Assembly: GCA_963782965.1 (NCBI GenBank)
Contig: CAWALV010000002.1
Span: forward strand, 1 to 64,000
Reading direction: 5' to 3'
DNA: 64,000 nucleotides
Source of the DNA: CAWALV01 sp963782965
GTDB lineage: Bacteria > Actinomycetota > Actinomycetes > Acidothermales > Acidothermaceae
Positions 8,353 to 16,945 of the stretch are shown here, piece by piece (positions within the stretch are counted from its first letter, which is position 1; each line of letters starts with the position of its first letter). Below the pieces are notes generated by a model. It had not been told where the DNA came from, searched no databases, and was given only the letters and a program-made list of their open reading frames with translations. The translations under genes were made by a program, and so were the position numbers.

Positions 8353-8898
8353 TTACTCGGGTTGCCAAGCGCTGGGCTCGCTCGGTTCCGCCGATCCGTC
8401 CAGCTCGGTCAGCGCCAGCTCCCACCAGCCGACGTCGTGCCAGGCGCCGTGCTTGAATCCGACCTGCCGGTAGATGCCGACCGGCGTGAACCCGACCGAC
8501 TCGTGCAGTCTCACACTGGCCGCATTGGGCAAGGCGATTCCGGCGTAGGCGCGCGCGTAGCCGAGGCGGCGAAGCAGCGGCAGCAGTTCGGCGTACAACA
8601 GGCCTGCGACTCCGCGGCGTTGCGCATCGGCTCGCAGGTAGACGGAACAGTCAACCGACCACCGGTACGCCGCCCGTTGCCGGTGCTTGGCGGCGTAGGC
8701 GTAGCCGACGACTCCGACGTCGGGATCGTCCGCCACCAACCACGGCAGGCGCGGCGGTGTGTGCACGCGCCGCAGCATCTCGGCAGGCTCCGGAGCAACC
8801 TCTTCGAAGGAGACGACGGACTCCTCGACGTACGGTCGGTAAATGTCGGCGATCGCGACAGCATCTGCGTCGCGCGCACCACGAATTCGAACGGCCAC
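8353..8898 (-). CDS. GNAT acetyltransferase, phosphinothricin acetyltransferase-like
   Basis: Encodes 181 aa, the usual length. IRGARDADAVAIADIY at the N-terminus and ESVVSFEE match the start of the PAT/YncA branch of GNAT enzymes. The acetyl-CoA binding loop is in the segment DAQRRGVAGLLY, and LPNAASVRLHESVGF is the conserved C-terminal part. The activity is transfer of acetyl from acetyl-CoA to an amine; the true substrate may be an amino acid analogue such as methionine sulfone or phosphinothricin. Confidence 0.88.
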   Translation of the reverse strand: MAVRIRGARDADAVAIADIYRPYVEESVVSFEEVAPEPAEMLRRVHTPPRLPWLVADDPDVGVVGYAYAAKHRQRAAYRWSVDCSVYLRADAQRRGVAGLLYAELLPLLRRLGYARAYAGIALPNAASVRLHESVGFTPVGIYRQVGFKHGAWHDVGWWELALTELDGSAEPSEPSAWQPE

Positions 8899-8910
8899 CT
8901 GCGGACTGTA

Positions 8911-8928
8911 GCGGTTCAGCTGAACCGC
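8911..8928. promoter_or_regulatory. 18-bp perfect palindrome
   Basis: GCGGTTCAG followed directly by CTGAACCGC is a perfect 18-base dyad, 12 bases upstream of the acetyltransferase start codon. Its position suits an operator for a dimeric regulator of that gene, although no regulator gene adjoins it. Confidence 0.45.
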
Positions 8929-8954
8929 AGCCGCGCCTGTTCTGACGCGCGAAA

Positions 8955-9299
8955 GTGCCGCTGCGTTCGTCGGGTCTACCCGGCCAGCCGTCGCGTGGGC
9001 GGCGCTCCTTGAAGTCCGCCGACTGGGCCGGCACGACGATCGTCTCCGGTGACCTGACGGAGGCGGTCACGCGTCTCAAGCAGGAATACTCCGGCGGGTA
9101 CCTGCTCGCGCAAGGCGGTACACGCTTCGCCCGATCGCTGGTCGAGACCGGCCTCATCGATGAGTACCGCCTCGTCATCCACCCGGTCGTGTTGGGTGCT
9201 GGCGAGCGACTCTTCAGCGCACCTCTCGTCATCGAGCCGACCAGCACCACCGCATTCAGCAGCGGAGCCGTCGCCCACGTCTTCGCTGCACATCCCTGA
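8955..9299 (+). pseudogene. Fragment of a dihydrofolate-reductase-like (RibD C-terminal) gene
   Basis: From about 9009 the frame encodes the second half of a DHFR/RibD_C-type reductase: LKSADWAG, then VSGDLTEAV, LLAQGGTRFARSL, DEYRLVIHPVVLGAGERLF. Complete members have about 180-200 aa with an N-terminal NADPH-binding strand; here only about 95 homologous residues remain and the first half is missing from all frames upstream. The first 18 codons look like noncoding sequence read by chance. A deletion has probably removed the 5' half. Confidence 0.7.
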
Positions 9300-9431
9300 T
9301 CAAGCCCCGACGACTACAACCCCACTGGTGAGTGTCGAACATCGACACCTTCAAAGCGCAATGTGGCCGGAAACCGAGGCATCGTGAGGGGCGTCTTGCT
9401 ACCCGGGTACTCCGTGGGTAGCATCAGCGGT

Positions 9432-9653
9432 ATGAAGGTCAGTGTCAGCCTGCCGGACGAGGACGTCGAGTTCCTTGACGCCTACGCCGCGGAGCAGGGG
9501 TTCGACTCTCGTTCGGCCGTGCTGCACAAGGCGGTGCGGCTTCTCAAGGCGTTGGAGTTGGGCGACGCCTACGAGAGCGCCTGGCGCGAATGGCAGACCA
9601 CCGGTGAGGCGGACGTATGGGAGACCGTCGCCGCGGACGGCATCGCCCGCTGA
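9432..9653 (+). CDS. Ribbon-helix-helix antitoxin of a MazEF-like pair
   Basis: Encodes 73 aa. The N-terminus, VSVSLPDEDVEFLDAY followed by SRSAVLHKAV, is a ribbon-helix-helix DNA-binding fold as in VapB/MazE-type antitoxins. The C-terminal half (SAWREWQ and after) is acidic and would wrap the toxin. Its stop codon overlaps the toxin start by one base (TGATG), so the two are translationally coupled. It would be expected to repress its own promoter together with the toxin. Confidence 0.85.
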   Translation: MKVSVSLPDEDVEFLDAYAAEQGFDSRSAVLHKAVRLLKALELGDAYESAWREWQTTGEADVWETVAADGIAR

Positions 9654-10000
9654 TGCGCCGGGGAGAAATATGTCTGGTCGATCTGGCCCCGGCAAGGGGT
9701 TCCGAGGCGGACAAGCAACGGCCCGCGGTCATCGTCAGCAACGACGGAGCCAACGCCATGGCCACGCGGCTCGGGCGCGGCGTGGTGACCGTGGTCCCTG
9801 TGACGTCCAACGTGAAGCACGTCTATCCCTTCCAGGTCCTGCTCGAAGCGGACGTCACCGGGCTCGTCCACGATTCGAAAGCGCAGGCCGAGCAGGTCCG
9901 TTCCGTTGCGGTCGAGCGCATCGGACAAAGCGTCGGCTTCGTCCCCGCCGCAATCATGACCCAGCTGGACCACGCGCTACGCCTTCACCTCGCCCTGTAA
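9653..10000 (+). CDS. MazF-family endoribonuclease toxin
   Basis: Encodes 115 aa from the ATG overlapping the antitoxin stop. MRRGEICLVDLAPARGSE is the typical MazF start; KQRPAVIVSND carries the conserved Arg of the catalytic site, and VVPVTSNV contains the conserved Thr/Ser. Members cut mRNA at short motifs. Nothing in the frame suggests inactivation. Together with the preceding gene it forms a complete type II toxin-antitoxin module. Confidence 0.88.
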   Translation: MRRGEICLVDLAPARGSEADKQRPAVIVSNDGANAMATRLGRGVVTVVPVTSNVKHVYPFQVLLEADVTGLVHDSKAQAEQVRSVAVERIGQSVGFVPAAIMTQLDHALRLHLAL

Positions 10001-10131
10001 CCCACACCCGAAGAGACATCGGTACAAGCGCACAACGGCAGCTAACCGTCGATCTGGACGGCGGCGTGGTGGTCGTCGCGGACCGGTCCGCACGCAGATG
10101 GGTCGATCTGCGCGCCAGCTACTATCGCGTG

Positions 10132-10593
10132 ATGCCTCATAGGGACACGGGTTCGAGGGTCATCGTCGCCGCACCGGAGAAGGTCTTCGCCGCGCTCGTC
10201 GATCGCGAGGCTTTGCTGGCATGGCTGCCCCCATCGGGTATGACGGGCAGATTCGAACGATTCGATCTCCGGCCCGGAGGGTCGTATCGAATGGTCTTGA
10301 CCTATGTCGATCACGCTTCTGCATTGGGTAAGAGCACGGCCGACTCCGACGTCGTCGAGGTTCGCGTCGTTGACATCACTTCTGGTGTTCGGGTAGTGCA
10401 GGCAGTGGACTTCGTCTCAGACGATCCGATGTACGCCGGCACGATGACGATGACCTGGCGGCTCACGCCGGTCGAGGAAGGAACGCGCGTCGACATCCTG
10501 GCCGACAATGTCCCCGACGGGATCACCAGCGAGGATCATGCCGCAGGACTGGCCTCCTCGCTGGCGAACCTTGCGGGCTACCTTGGGCGATAG
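10132..10593 (+). CDS. SRPBCC / AHSA1-like domain protein
   Basis: Encodes 153 aa. VIVAAPEKVFAALVDREALLAWLPP is a typical opening of SRPBCC (Bet v1-like) proteins of the activator-of-Hsp90-ATPase homologue group; FDLRPGGSYRMVLTY and MTMTWRLTPVEEGTRVDI follow in order. The fold binds hydrophobic ligands in a cavity. Function in bacteria is mostly unknown; many members sit beside ArsR regulators, but none is adjacent here. Start: ATG 10132. Confidence 0.82.
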   Translation: MPHRDTGSRVIVAAPEKVFAALVDREALLAWLPPSGMTGRFERFDLRPGGSYRMVLTYVDHASALGKSTADSDVVEVRVVDITSGVRVVQAVDFVSDDPMYAGTMTMTWRLTPVEEGTRVDILADNVPDGITSEDHAAGLASSLANLAGYLGR

Positions 10594-10752
10594 CGCACGC
10601 CCCAGAGCCTCGACCTGATCGGCTTGGGTTCGGCAGGTCGCTGCGCGTCTGGCAGGGCCGCGCGCACCGTCGTCCTGTCGGAAAGTCGACGCCGGAGGTG
10701 CGGTGACGGAAGCCCCGTAACCGCGAGCAGCGTCGGGCGGGTTTGGCGCTCT

Positions 10753-11580
10753 TCAGGGGCTGTTGATTCGACCGGCGGTTGTCGCCAGCGTCGTGTAGGG
10801 CATCGTGAAGCGTCCGCCGAGTGAGTCGATGGCCTGTCCGACCGCGTCGAGGATCTCGGAGGTCTTGTCTGCTGGTAGCTGGGTGAGCCCGCCGGTTGTG
10901 GGCAGCAGCTCCAGCCACTGGTCGCGCGTGTAGGGCTGCTCCCAGTCGTACCGCCACTGTTCGGGTTCGTGGAACTGCCCGGTTTCGCGGATCGCGTCGG
11001 CGATCTTGGCGTAGATCGCCTGGTACATCTCGAGCGGGCGGCGGGCGGGTTGGTTGCCGAACGGCGAATCGGGCACCGCCCGCCGGTAGGCGTCGGCGAA
11101 CGGTTCGGCCACCTCGACGGGCGGCTCGTACACGTGCCCGAAGATCGCCAGCCTGCCGCCCGGGCGCAGCACTTGCGCGGCCTTCACCGCACCGGCAACC
11201 GGGTCAACCCAATGCCAGGACTGGGCGGCGATCACCGTGTCGAACCTCCGCTCGCCCGGCTGCCAGGCCTCGAACGTCGCCACCTCGACCGGCAGGCCCC
11301 GTGATCGCCCGAACTCGGCCATCCTCGCATCGGGTTCGACGCCGAGCACAACGCAGCCGGCGGCCTGGAACTGGCGTGCTGCGATGCCGGTCCCGCAACC
11401 GACGTCGAGTACCGCCGGCCCTGGGCTCCCGGCGACGATCCGCGCCACCAACGCGTCCGGGTAGCCAGGCCGGGCCCGGTCGTAGCGTTGCGCGTCCGTG
11501 CCGAAAGACTCGGCAATACCCCGTGCCCGATGGGCCTGCACGCCGGGAGGCACTGGCTGCTCCGGAGGTACTGTGGGCAT
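10753..11580 (-). CDS. Class I SAM-dependent methyltransferase
   Basis: Encodes 275 aa. The SAM-binding motif I is VLDVGCGTG (about residue 57), motif II VLGVEPDARM, and motif III region AAQVLRPGGRLAIFG. The N-terminus FGTDAQRYDRARPGYP is common in small-molecule methyltransferases of this group. The target is unknown. It starts 4 bases after the pta stop codon on the same strand, so it is probably transcribed with pta. Confidence 0.88.
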   Translation of the reverse strand: MPTVPPEQPVPPGVQAHRARGIAESFGTDAQRYDRARPGYPDALVARIVAGSPGPAVLDVGCGTGIAARQFQAAGCVVLGVEPDARMAEFGRSRGLPVEVATFEAWQPGERRFDTVIAAQSWHWVDPVAGAVKAAQVLRPGGRLAIFGHVYEPPVEVAEPFADAYRRAVPDSPFGNQPARRPLEMYQAIYAKIADAIRETGQFHEPEQWRYDWEQPYTRDQWLELLPTTGGLTQLPADKTSEILDAVGQAIDSLGGRFTMPYTTLATTAGRINSP

Positions 11581-11584
11581 ACGC

Positions 11585-13675
11585 TCAGGTTGCCGTCGCG
11601 GCGATCGTGTCTGCCTGGATCGCGGTGATGGCGACCGTGTTGACGATGTCGGCGACCAGACAACCGCGCGACAGGTCGTTGACCGGACGCCGCAACCCCT
11701 GCAACACAGGGCCGATCGCGATCGCGTCGGCCGAACGTTGCACGGCCTTGTACGTCGTGTTGCCGGTGTTCAGGTCAGGGAAGATCAACACGTTCGCGTG
11801 ACCGGCCACGGCGCTGTCGGGCATCTTCGCCGCCGCCACCGTCGGGTCGACCGCCGCGTCGTATTGGATCGGTCCGGCCAACGGCAGGTCCGGACGCCGG
11901 GCAGCCACCAACTCCGCGGCGGCGCGCACCTTCTCGACGTCCGTGCCGGTGCCTGAGACACCGGTCGAGTACGACACCATGGCGACCCGCGGCTCGATGC
12001 CGAACGCGCGGGCGGTGTCGGCCGTGCACAGCGCAATCTCGGCGAGCTGCTCGGCGGTCGGGTCGGGGTTGACCGCGCAGTCGGCGAACACCAGCACCTT
12101 TTGCGGCAGGCACATGAAGAAAGCGCTCGACACCAGCGACACCCCCTGCACGGTCTTGACGATCTCCAGCGCCGGTCTGATCGTCGAAGCGGTCGTGTGC
12201 GTCGCGCCGGAAACCATGCCGTCGACCCGACCGGTGTGCACGAGCATCGTCGCGAAGTAGGAAGGGTCCGCCATCCGGTCCCACGCCGCCTCACGTGTTA
12301 TCCCCTTGTGCGCGCGCATTTCGGCGTACGCCGTCGCGAACTCGTCGCGCAGCGGCGAGGTCAGCGGATCGATCACCTCGATGTCGGGCAGGTTCAGGCC
12401 GAGCTTCTCGATCCGGACGGCGACGTCGGCCGCGTCCCCGAGCATCGTCAGGGTTACCACGTTGCGGTGCAACAGTTCTTCTGCCGCGCGCAGCACTCGC
12501 TCGTCGTCGGCTTCCGGCAAGACGATGTGCCGCTGCGCGGCACGCGCCCGCTCAAGCAACCCTGCCGAGAACATCAACGGTGTGACGACGTCGGTGCGCG
12601 CAACTCGCACCCGCGACGTCAACTCGTCGGCTTCGACCGACATGGCGAACTCACCGAGCGCCGCCGCGATCTTTCGCCTGCTGCCGGGACGGATCTCACC
12701 GCGCAACCCTTCCAGCCTGTGCAGCGCGACGTAGGTGTCGTTCTCGACGGCGAGCACCGGCAGCCCGGACGGCGCTATCAGGGCGAGCGTCGCGGCGTCG
12801 GACCGATGCCCGCAGGTGAGCACGATGCCGGACGGTGTCGGCAGGTCGGGGCTCAACGCGGCCGCGCCGGCAGCTACCGCAAGGTCGGCACGGTCACCCG
12901 AAGCGACGAGCAGCGTGCCGTTCTTCAACCGCGGCAGCATGGTCTGCAGGTAGCCGGAACCGGCGAGATACGCCTCGACCTCACGATCCATCGCCGCATC
13001 GGAGCCGGCGAGCACGGCGGCCCCGAGTGCCGCGACGACCTCGGCGACCGTGAGCGCGGCGAGCACCGGCAGGTCGGCGAGCACGTACACCGGCGCTGCC
13101 CCGGCGACGGCGGTGAGTTCGCGTCGCACGTCCTCGGCGATGTCGGGAAGCACCCGGTTCACCACGGTGGCGGCGAGAACGCAGCCATGTTCGACCAACA
13201 GTTCGCGTGAACGGCCGCTCGCCGTCGTCAGGCCGTGCAGGTCCTGGCCCTGCCCGGCGACGACGTTCAGCACCGGCAATCCGAAGTTGACCGCAAACTC
13301 GGCGTTGAGGGCGAGCTCGGTGGCGGTCGACGGGCCGGTGTAATCGGTGCCGAGGCAGAGCACGAAGTCGTACTTGTCGTGCAGCCGGGTGAAGTGCTCG
13401 GCCGCCTGGGAGATGAGCTGCCGCGTGCCTGTCGTGTTCTCGATGTGCGCGGCCTGGGCGTAGGTGAACGCGAAGGCGTCGTCGTAGGTCTGGTCGAGGG
13501 CGTAGCGTTCGCGCAGCAGCTCGATCAACGGGTCGGGTGCCGCGGCGTCGGGGATGACCGGCCGGAAGACCGCGATGCGTTCGACCTGACGAGACAGCAA
13601 CTCCATGAGTCCCAACGCCACGACGGCCTTGCCCGCATGCGCATGCGTCGCCGTCACGTAAAGCCCGTCAGCCAT
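11585..13675 (-). CDS. pta: Phosphate acetyltransferase
   Basis: Encodes 696 aa, the length of the long, three-domain Pta. It has an N-terminal P-loop-like BioD-type domain (YVTATHAHAGKAVVALGLM), a DRTGG-type middle domain, and the C-terminal catalytic PTA domain (from about residue 370, FSAGLLERARAAQRHIVLPEADDERV; later GPIQYDAAVDP and FPDLNTGNTTYKAVQ). It interconverts acetyl-CoA and acetyl phosphate. No acetate kinase gene adjoins it here, which is unusual, since ackA commonly follows pta. A methyltransferase gene follows instead. Confidence 0.95.
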   Translation of the reverse strand: MADGLYVTATHAHAGKAVVALGLMELLSRQVERIAVFRPVIPDAAAPDPLIELLRERYALDQTYDDAFAFTYAQAAHIENTTGTRQLISQAAEHFTRLHDKYDFVLCLGTDYTGPSTATELALNAEFAVNFGLPVLNVVAGQGQDLHGLTTASGRSRELLVEHGCVLAATVVNRVLPDIAEDVRRELTAVAGAAPVYVLADLPVLAALTVAEVVAALGAAVLAGSDAAMDREVEAYLAGSGYLQTMLPRLKNGTLLVASGDRADLAVAAGAAALSPDLPTPSGIVLTCGHRSDAATLALIAPSGLPVLAVENDTYVALHRLEGLRGEIRPGSRRKIAAALGEFAMSVEADELTSRVRVARTDVVTPLMFSAGLLERARAAQRHIVLPEADDERVLRAAEELLHRNVVTLTMLGDAADVAVRIEKLGLNLPDIEVIDPLTSPLRDEFATAYAEMRAHKGITREAAWDRMADPSYFATMLVHTGRVDGMVSGATHTTASTIRPALEIVKTVQGVSLVSSAFFMCLPQKVLVFADCAVNPDPTAEQLAEIALCTADTARAFGIEPRVAMVSYSTGVSGTGTDVEKVRAAAELVAARRPDLPLAGPIQYDAAVDPTVAAAKMPDSAVAGHANVLIFPDLNTGNTTYKAVQRSADAIAIGPVLQGLRRPVNDLSRGCLVADIVNTVAITAIQADTIAATAT

Positions 13676-13851
13676 CGCCGCCTCCTACTCCATCTCACCA
13701 TGCGGCCGCGCCGGCCTCCTCGTCGTTCCCGCCGGTCAGGACGTAGGTCCTGCCACTCGATGACTTCGCGCGGTGCGGCTCGCGCGCAACGGCCCCTCGT
13801 TCTTCGTGCGGCGCGGGCCTCGGGTCAGCTCTCGACCCCTTCCCTCCTCGC

Positions 13852-13893
13852 AACACTCTGTTCTGTTGCACCAGCGAAACAGAGCAGAGTGTT
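13852..13893. repeat. Long inverted repeat (hairpin) upstream of pta
   Basis: Two 16-base arms (13852-13867 and 13878-13893, starting AACACTCTG) pair with one mismatch around a 10-base loop. It is the main structure in the 302-base space between the Eis-type gene and pta, where I see no gene. It has no T-run and may be a terminator, a dispersed palindromic element or an operator-like dyad. Confidence 0.65.
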
Positions 13894-13977
13894 TCCAAGA
13901 GAGTTGCCGGGTGGCGGAGGGTTGCTGGGTCGCCAAGGAGGTACCGACAAAGGGTGCACCCCGAAAGCGGTGGCCGC

Positions 13978-15183
13978 TCAGAAGTAGTCGAGCATCGCCG
14001 CCTGCACGCCGGCCCCGAGGCTGCGGTCGAGCGCGGCGTCGACGCGCGCATCGCCGCCGCGCAACCAGCCCGCCTGCCGCAACTGCGCCGCTCGCGCCTG
14101 CCCGCACCACAACAGCGACCAACCGCGCACGTGCAACACCGCGTCGGCGTCGACGCTCGACGCCGACAACTGCGCCTCGCCGTCCGCGACTTCGAATCGC
14201 CAGGTCGCATCGTTACGCGCAATCAATGGATCGACGAGCCGGAAGGTGACCTCGGTATCGGGCAGACCCGCCCACCCCCGCGCTGCGACCGCACCCGCGA
14301 CGTCGAGCGGCCGGTGCAGTGAGAGTTCGGCCTTGCGCTCGCGTTGCAGCTCCAGCGGCAACACCGCACCGACGGCGTCCGCCCATGGCAGCGGGCGGAA
14401 CTCGACGGTGGGCGCGACGGGCTGCCAGGTGCGCAGCACGCCGAGCAACACCCGGGCTGCCGCCGGGTCGGTTGCCAGGCAATCGAGCACGCTGAGCACC
14501 GAGTCGCCCTGGTAGCCCTCGCCGCGGCAATAGCTCGCGTAGCCGAGGGCCCGGCCTTGCGGGTCGACGGCCAGCGTGACGCCGTCGATCCCCTCAGGCA
14601 GCTCCTCGCCTTGCGGGTCGGCCGGGAAAGACGGCCCGAGACGGCTCAGGAGCCCCTGGCCCGTACGGGCGATCTCGTCGTAGACGGCACGCACCGCGGG
14701 CCAGTCGCGGCCCGTTCCGGTGCGCGCCGATACCTCGGCGTCCGCCTGCTTCGGCAGCGCCGGCAGGTGCACGGTGGGCACCCGGACGTGCCGCAGCACC
14801 CCGCACACGTCGAAGCCGAGCGAGCGATACACCGCGGCACTCGTGCAGTAAAGGTTCGCCACCACCGCGCCGCGATCGCGCGCCGCGTGCAAGGTGTGGC
14901 TCATCACCTGCCGCGCGACCCCGCGGCCGCGATGCTCGGCCACGACCGCGACCCCGGCGATGCCGGACGCCGGCACCACCCGCCCTCCCCACCACTGGCC
15001 GTGCTCGAGGTCGGTGGCCTTGCCCACCAGCCGACCCGCGTCGTCGAACGCGCCGTGCCGGAGGTAGCCGTCGTCGACGGGTGGCTGGCTCTGCAGCCGG
15101 GCCTGGCCACCGAACGCCAGTCGGCCCAAGTCCCGCGCAGCGGGGATGTCGTCAACACCGAGGGCCCGGACGCTGTAAGCCAT
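13978..15183 (-). CDS. Eis-type GNAT acetyltransferase
   Basis: Encodes 401 aa, matching the length of Eis proteins. The first GNAT domain has VAVVAEHRGRGVARQVM as the acetyl-CoA loop and AVYRSLGF with the likely general-acid Tyr. A second GNAT-like region follows, then a C-terminal SCP2-like domain from about residue 290. The protein ends in Phe, as in Mycobacterium tuberculosis Eis, where the terminal carboxylate takes part in catalysis. Eis enzymes acetylate multiple amines of aminoglycosides and other substrates. Whether this one confers resistance cannot be told. Confidence 0.88.
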   Translation of the reverse strand: MAYSVRALGVDDIPAARDLGRLAFGGQARLQSQPPVDDGYLRHGAFDDAGRLVGKATDLEHGQWWGGRVVPASGIAGVAVVAEHRGRGVARQVMSHTLHAARDRGAVVANLYCTSAAVYRSLGFDVCGVLRHVRVPTVHLPALPKQADAEVSARTGTGRDWPAVRAVYDEIARTGQGLLSRLGPSFPADPQGEELPEGIDGVTLAVDPQGRALGYASYCRGEGYQGDSVLSVLDCLATDPAAARVLLGVLRTWQPVAPTVEFRPLPWADAVGAVLPLELQRERKAELSLHRPLDVAGAVAARGWAGLPDTEVTFRLVDPLIARNDATWRFEVADGEAQLSASSVDADAVLHVRGWSLLWCGQARAAQLRQAGWLRGGDARVDAALDRSLGAGVQAAMLDYF

Positions 15184-15214
15184 CCGGCCAGTCTGTCAAA
15201 GGTCGCGGCAGCGG

Positions 15215-16489
15215 CTAACCGAGATAACGCCGCGCCCCGGCGTATTCGCCTGCGTACGGCTGCGCCGACAAGGACACGAGCTCGACCGCGCTGCCGGTTT
15301 GTGGCGCGTGCAGCATCATGCCGTTGCCTGCGTAGATCCCGACGTGATGGATGTAGCCGCTGCTCGTCGCGAAGAACACGAGGTCGCCGACCTGCAGGTT
15401 CGCCTTGGCAACTGCCACTCCGGCAGCGGCCTGCGCGTCTGCGTCGCGCGGAATCGTGATGCCGCGCATCGCGTACACCGCATGGGTGAAGCCGGAGCAG
15501 TCGTAGCCGAAGCCCGACGTCCCGCCCCACAGGTAGGGCAACCGATCGAAGAGGTGACCGGTTCGCACGACGTCGGCACCCGACGCCGGGAGCGGCGCGG
15601 CGCCCGCCGCGACGATCGCGACCTCCGACCGGTGAATCAGCCGGACGCCGGCGTCCGGCAACTGCACACGCACCCAGGGCGATCCGACCGTGACCACGGC
15701 CAGCCGGGTGGCCATGCTCACCTCGATCCCGCGCGACACGCCGTCCAAGCCGTAGAGCCAGGAGGTCGGTGCGGTGACGACCGCATCCTGCGCAGCGTGC
15801 AACGGCGTGGCGAAGGTGAGTTGTGCGAGCGGGATCCAGCCGGGGTATCCGCGCGCGTCGAGCGGCGTCGGTTGGTCGGGGACGACGACATGCAACCAGC
15901 TGCCCTGGCGCCGGTCGACGACGACGCGTTCACCGAGGATGAGCTGGCTGTCGACCCGGCCGTTCAACGCCAGCCGCTGCGACAGGCTCATCGAGGCCAG
16001 CCAGCCGCGGACGTCGGCGGGTGAGCGCAGCGCCGGAGCATCGACGGCGCGGGGCGAGCTGGGGCTGTGCCACAGCGTCGCCACCGAAACGTCGACGTAG
16101 GCGGTCGCGGGCAACCCCGGTACGGCCGGTGCTGCGGTTGGCGCCGGTGCAGTCGGCGCCGGTGCGGGCGCCGAAGTCGGTGGCTTGGGTGATGTCGGTG
16201 CCGGTGTCGGCGTGGACGGCGACCGGCCGGGGGTTGGCGTCGCGGTCGCCTGCCCCGACGTGGCCGGCGTCGTCGAGGGCGTTGCCGCAGCGGTGCCGCC
16301 AGGTCGGTCGGACGGCGAGCGTGCCGCGCTCGGCGTTGCGCTCGCTTCCGCGCTAACTGCAACGCCGGGGGTCGGCGCATTCGGCGGGATCGGTGCGCGT
16401 GGCGAGGAGTTCGAGCAGGCCGCAAGGCCGGCGGCACAGACCACCGTCAAAACCGCCCGGCGCCAGATCGGCGCCCCATCTGCAACCAC
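15215..16489 (-). CDS. NlpC/P60 (C40) peptidase lipoprotein
   Basis: About 424 aa from the GTG chosen here; a GTG 15 codons upstream is also open, but this start puts the lipobox (LAAC) at a normal distance of 25 residues. After the lipid-anchored Cys come about 100 residues of Pro/Thr/Ala-rich linker, then two SH3-like regions, then the NlpC/P60 domain with catalytic Cys in YDCSGFTHAVY and His in HHVGIYAGN. Members cleave peptidoglycan stem peptides, usually D-gamma-Glu to diamino acid bonds. Likely role: cell wall remodelling on the outer face of the membrane. Confidence 0.9.
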   Translation of the reverse strand: MVADGAPIWRRAVLTVVCAAGLAACSNSSPRAPIPPNAPTPGVAVSAEASATPSAARSPSDRPGGTAAATPSTTPATSGQATATPTPGRSPSTPTPAPTSPKPPTSAPAPAPTAPAPTAAPAVPGLPATAYVDVSVATLWHSPSSPRAVDAPALRSPADVRGWLASMSLSQRLALNGRVDSQLILGERVVVDRRQGSWLHVVVPDQPTPLDARGYPGWIPLAQLTFATPLHAAQDAVVTAPTSWLYGLDGVSRGIEVSMATRLAVVTVGSPWVRVQLPDAGVRLIHRSEVAIVAAGAAPLPASGADVVRTGHLFDRLPYLWGGTSGFGYDCSGFTHAVYAMRGITIPRDADAQAAAGVAVAKANLQVGDLVFFATSSGYIHHVGIYAGNGMMLHAPQTGSAVELVSLSAQPYAGEYAGARRYLG

Positions 16490-16563
16490 ACCTTCACTGT
16501 CGGGCGGGCGAGCGCCCGACACAAGCGCACACACGGGCCGGGAGGCAGCCGCCCGCGGCGCCG

Positions 16564-16842
16564 CTACCCCGCGATCTGCTTGGCGATCAGCTGCGCCACG
16601 ACGACAGCGCGGCGTGCGGCGAGTTCGCGGGCAGCGTCGTTCGGTACGTAGCTGAGCCTGGTCGCCGCTTCGCGCACCCGGTCACGGGTGGCGGGGTGGA
16701 CGTTCGGTGCACCGCACAACGCGCGCGAAGCGGTCGACTTCGAGACCCCGGCGGCCTCGGCGACATCACCGATCGTCGGGGCCGGGAAAGCATTGGCGAT
16801 CCGCAAGCCTGGACGCGTTGTGTACGTCAGCTGAGCGGTCAT
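16564..16842 (-). CDS. LacI-type HTH domain protein lacking the effector domain
   Basis: Encodes 92 aa from an ATG preceded by GGAGGAACC. Residues about 22-75 are a complete LacI-family DNA-binding headpiece (IGDVAEAAGVSKSTASRAL, then a third helix and the hinge region). The frame then ends after about 15 residues (VVVAQLIAKQIAG), where a normal LacI repressor would continue for about 270 residues into a sugar-binding domain. No such remnant is visible downstream. It may be a stand-alone DNA-binding protein or a truncated gene with a kept reading frame. Confidence 0.8.
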   Translation of the reverse strand: MTAQLTYTTRPGLRIANAFPAPTIGDVAEAAGVSKSTASRALCGAPNVHPATRDRVREAATRLSYVPNDAARELAARRAVVVAQLIAKQIAG

Positions 16843-16945
16843 GGGTTCCTCCAGATGTCTTGACCTGTGGGCCGGGATCACCGTCGCAGCCACATGTGAC
16901 GGCAGCGTTGCCGCCAGGGGAACCCGCGGTTACCGATACCGCCGA

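Noticed and set aside
13852..13893. Considered as a CRISPR repeat or attachment site
   Set aside because: Only one copy with a single inverted symmetry is seen. No spacer array, cas gene or integrase is anywhere in the window.
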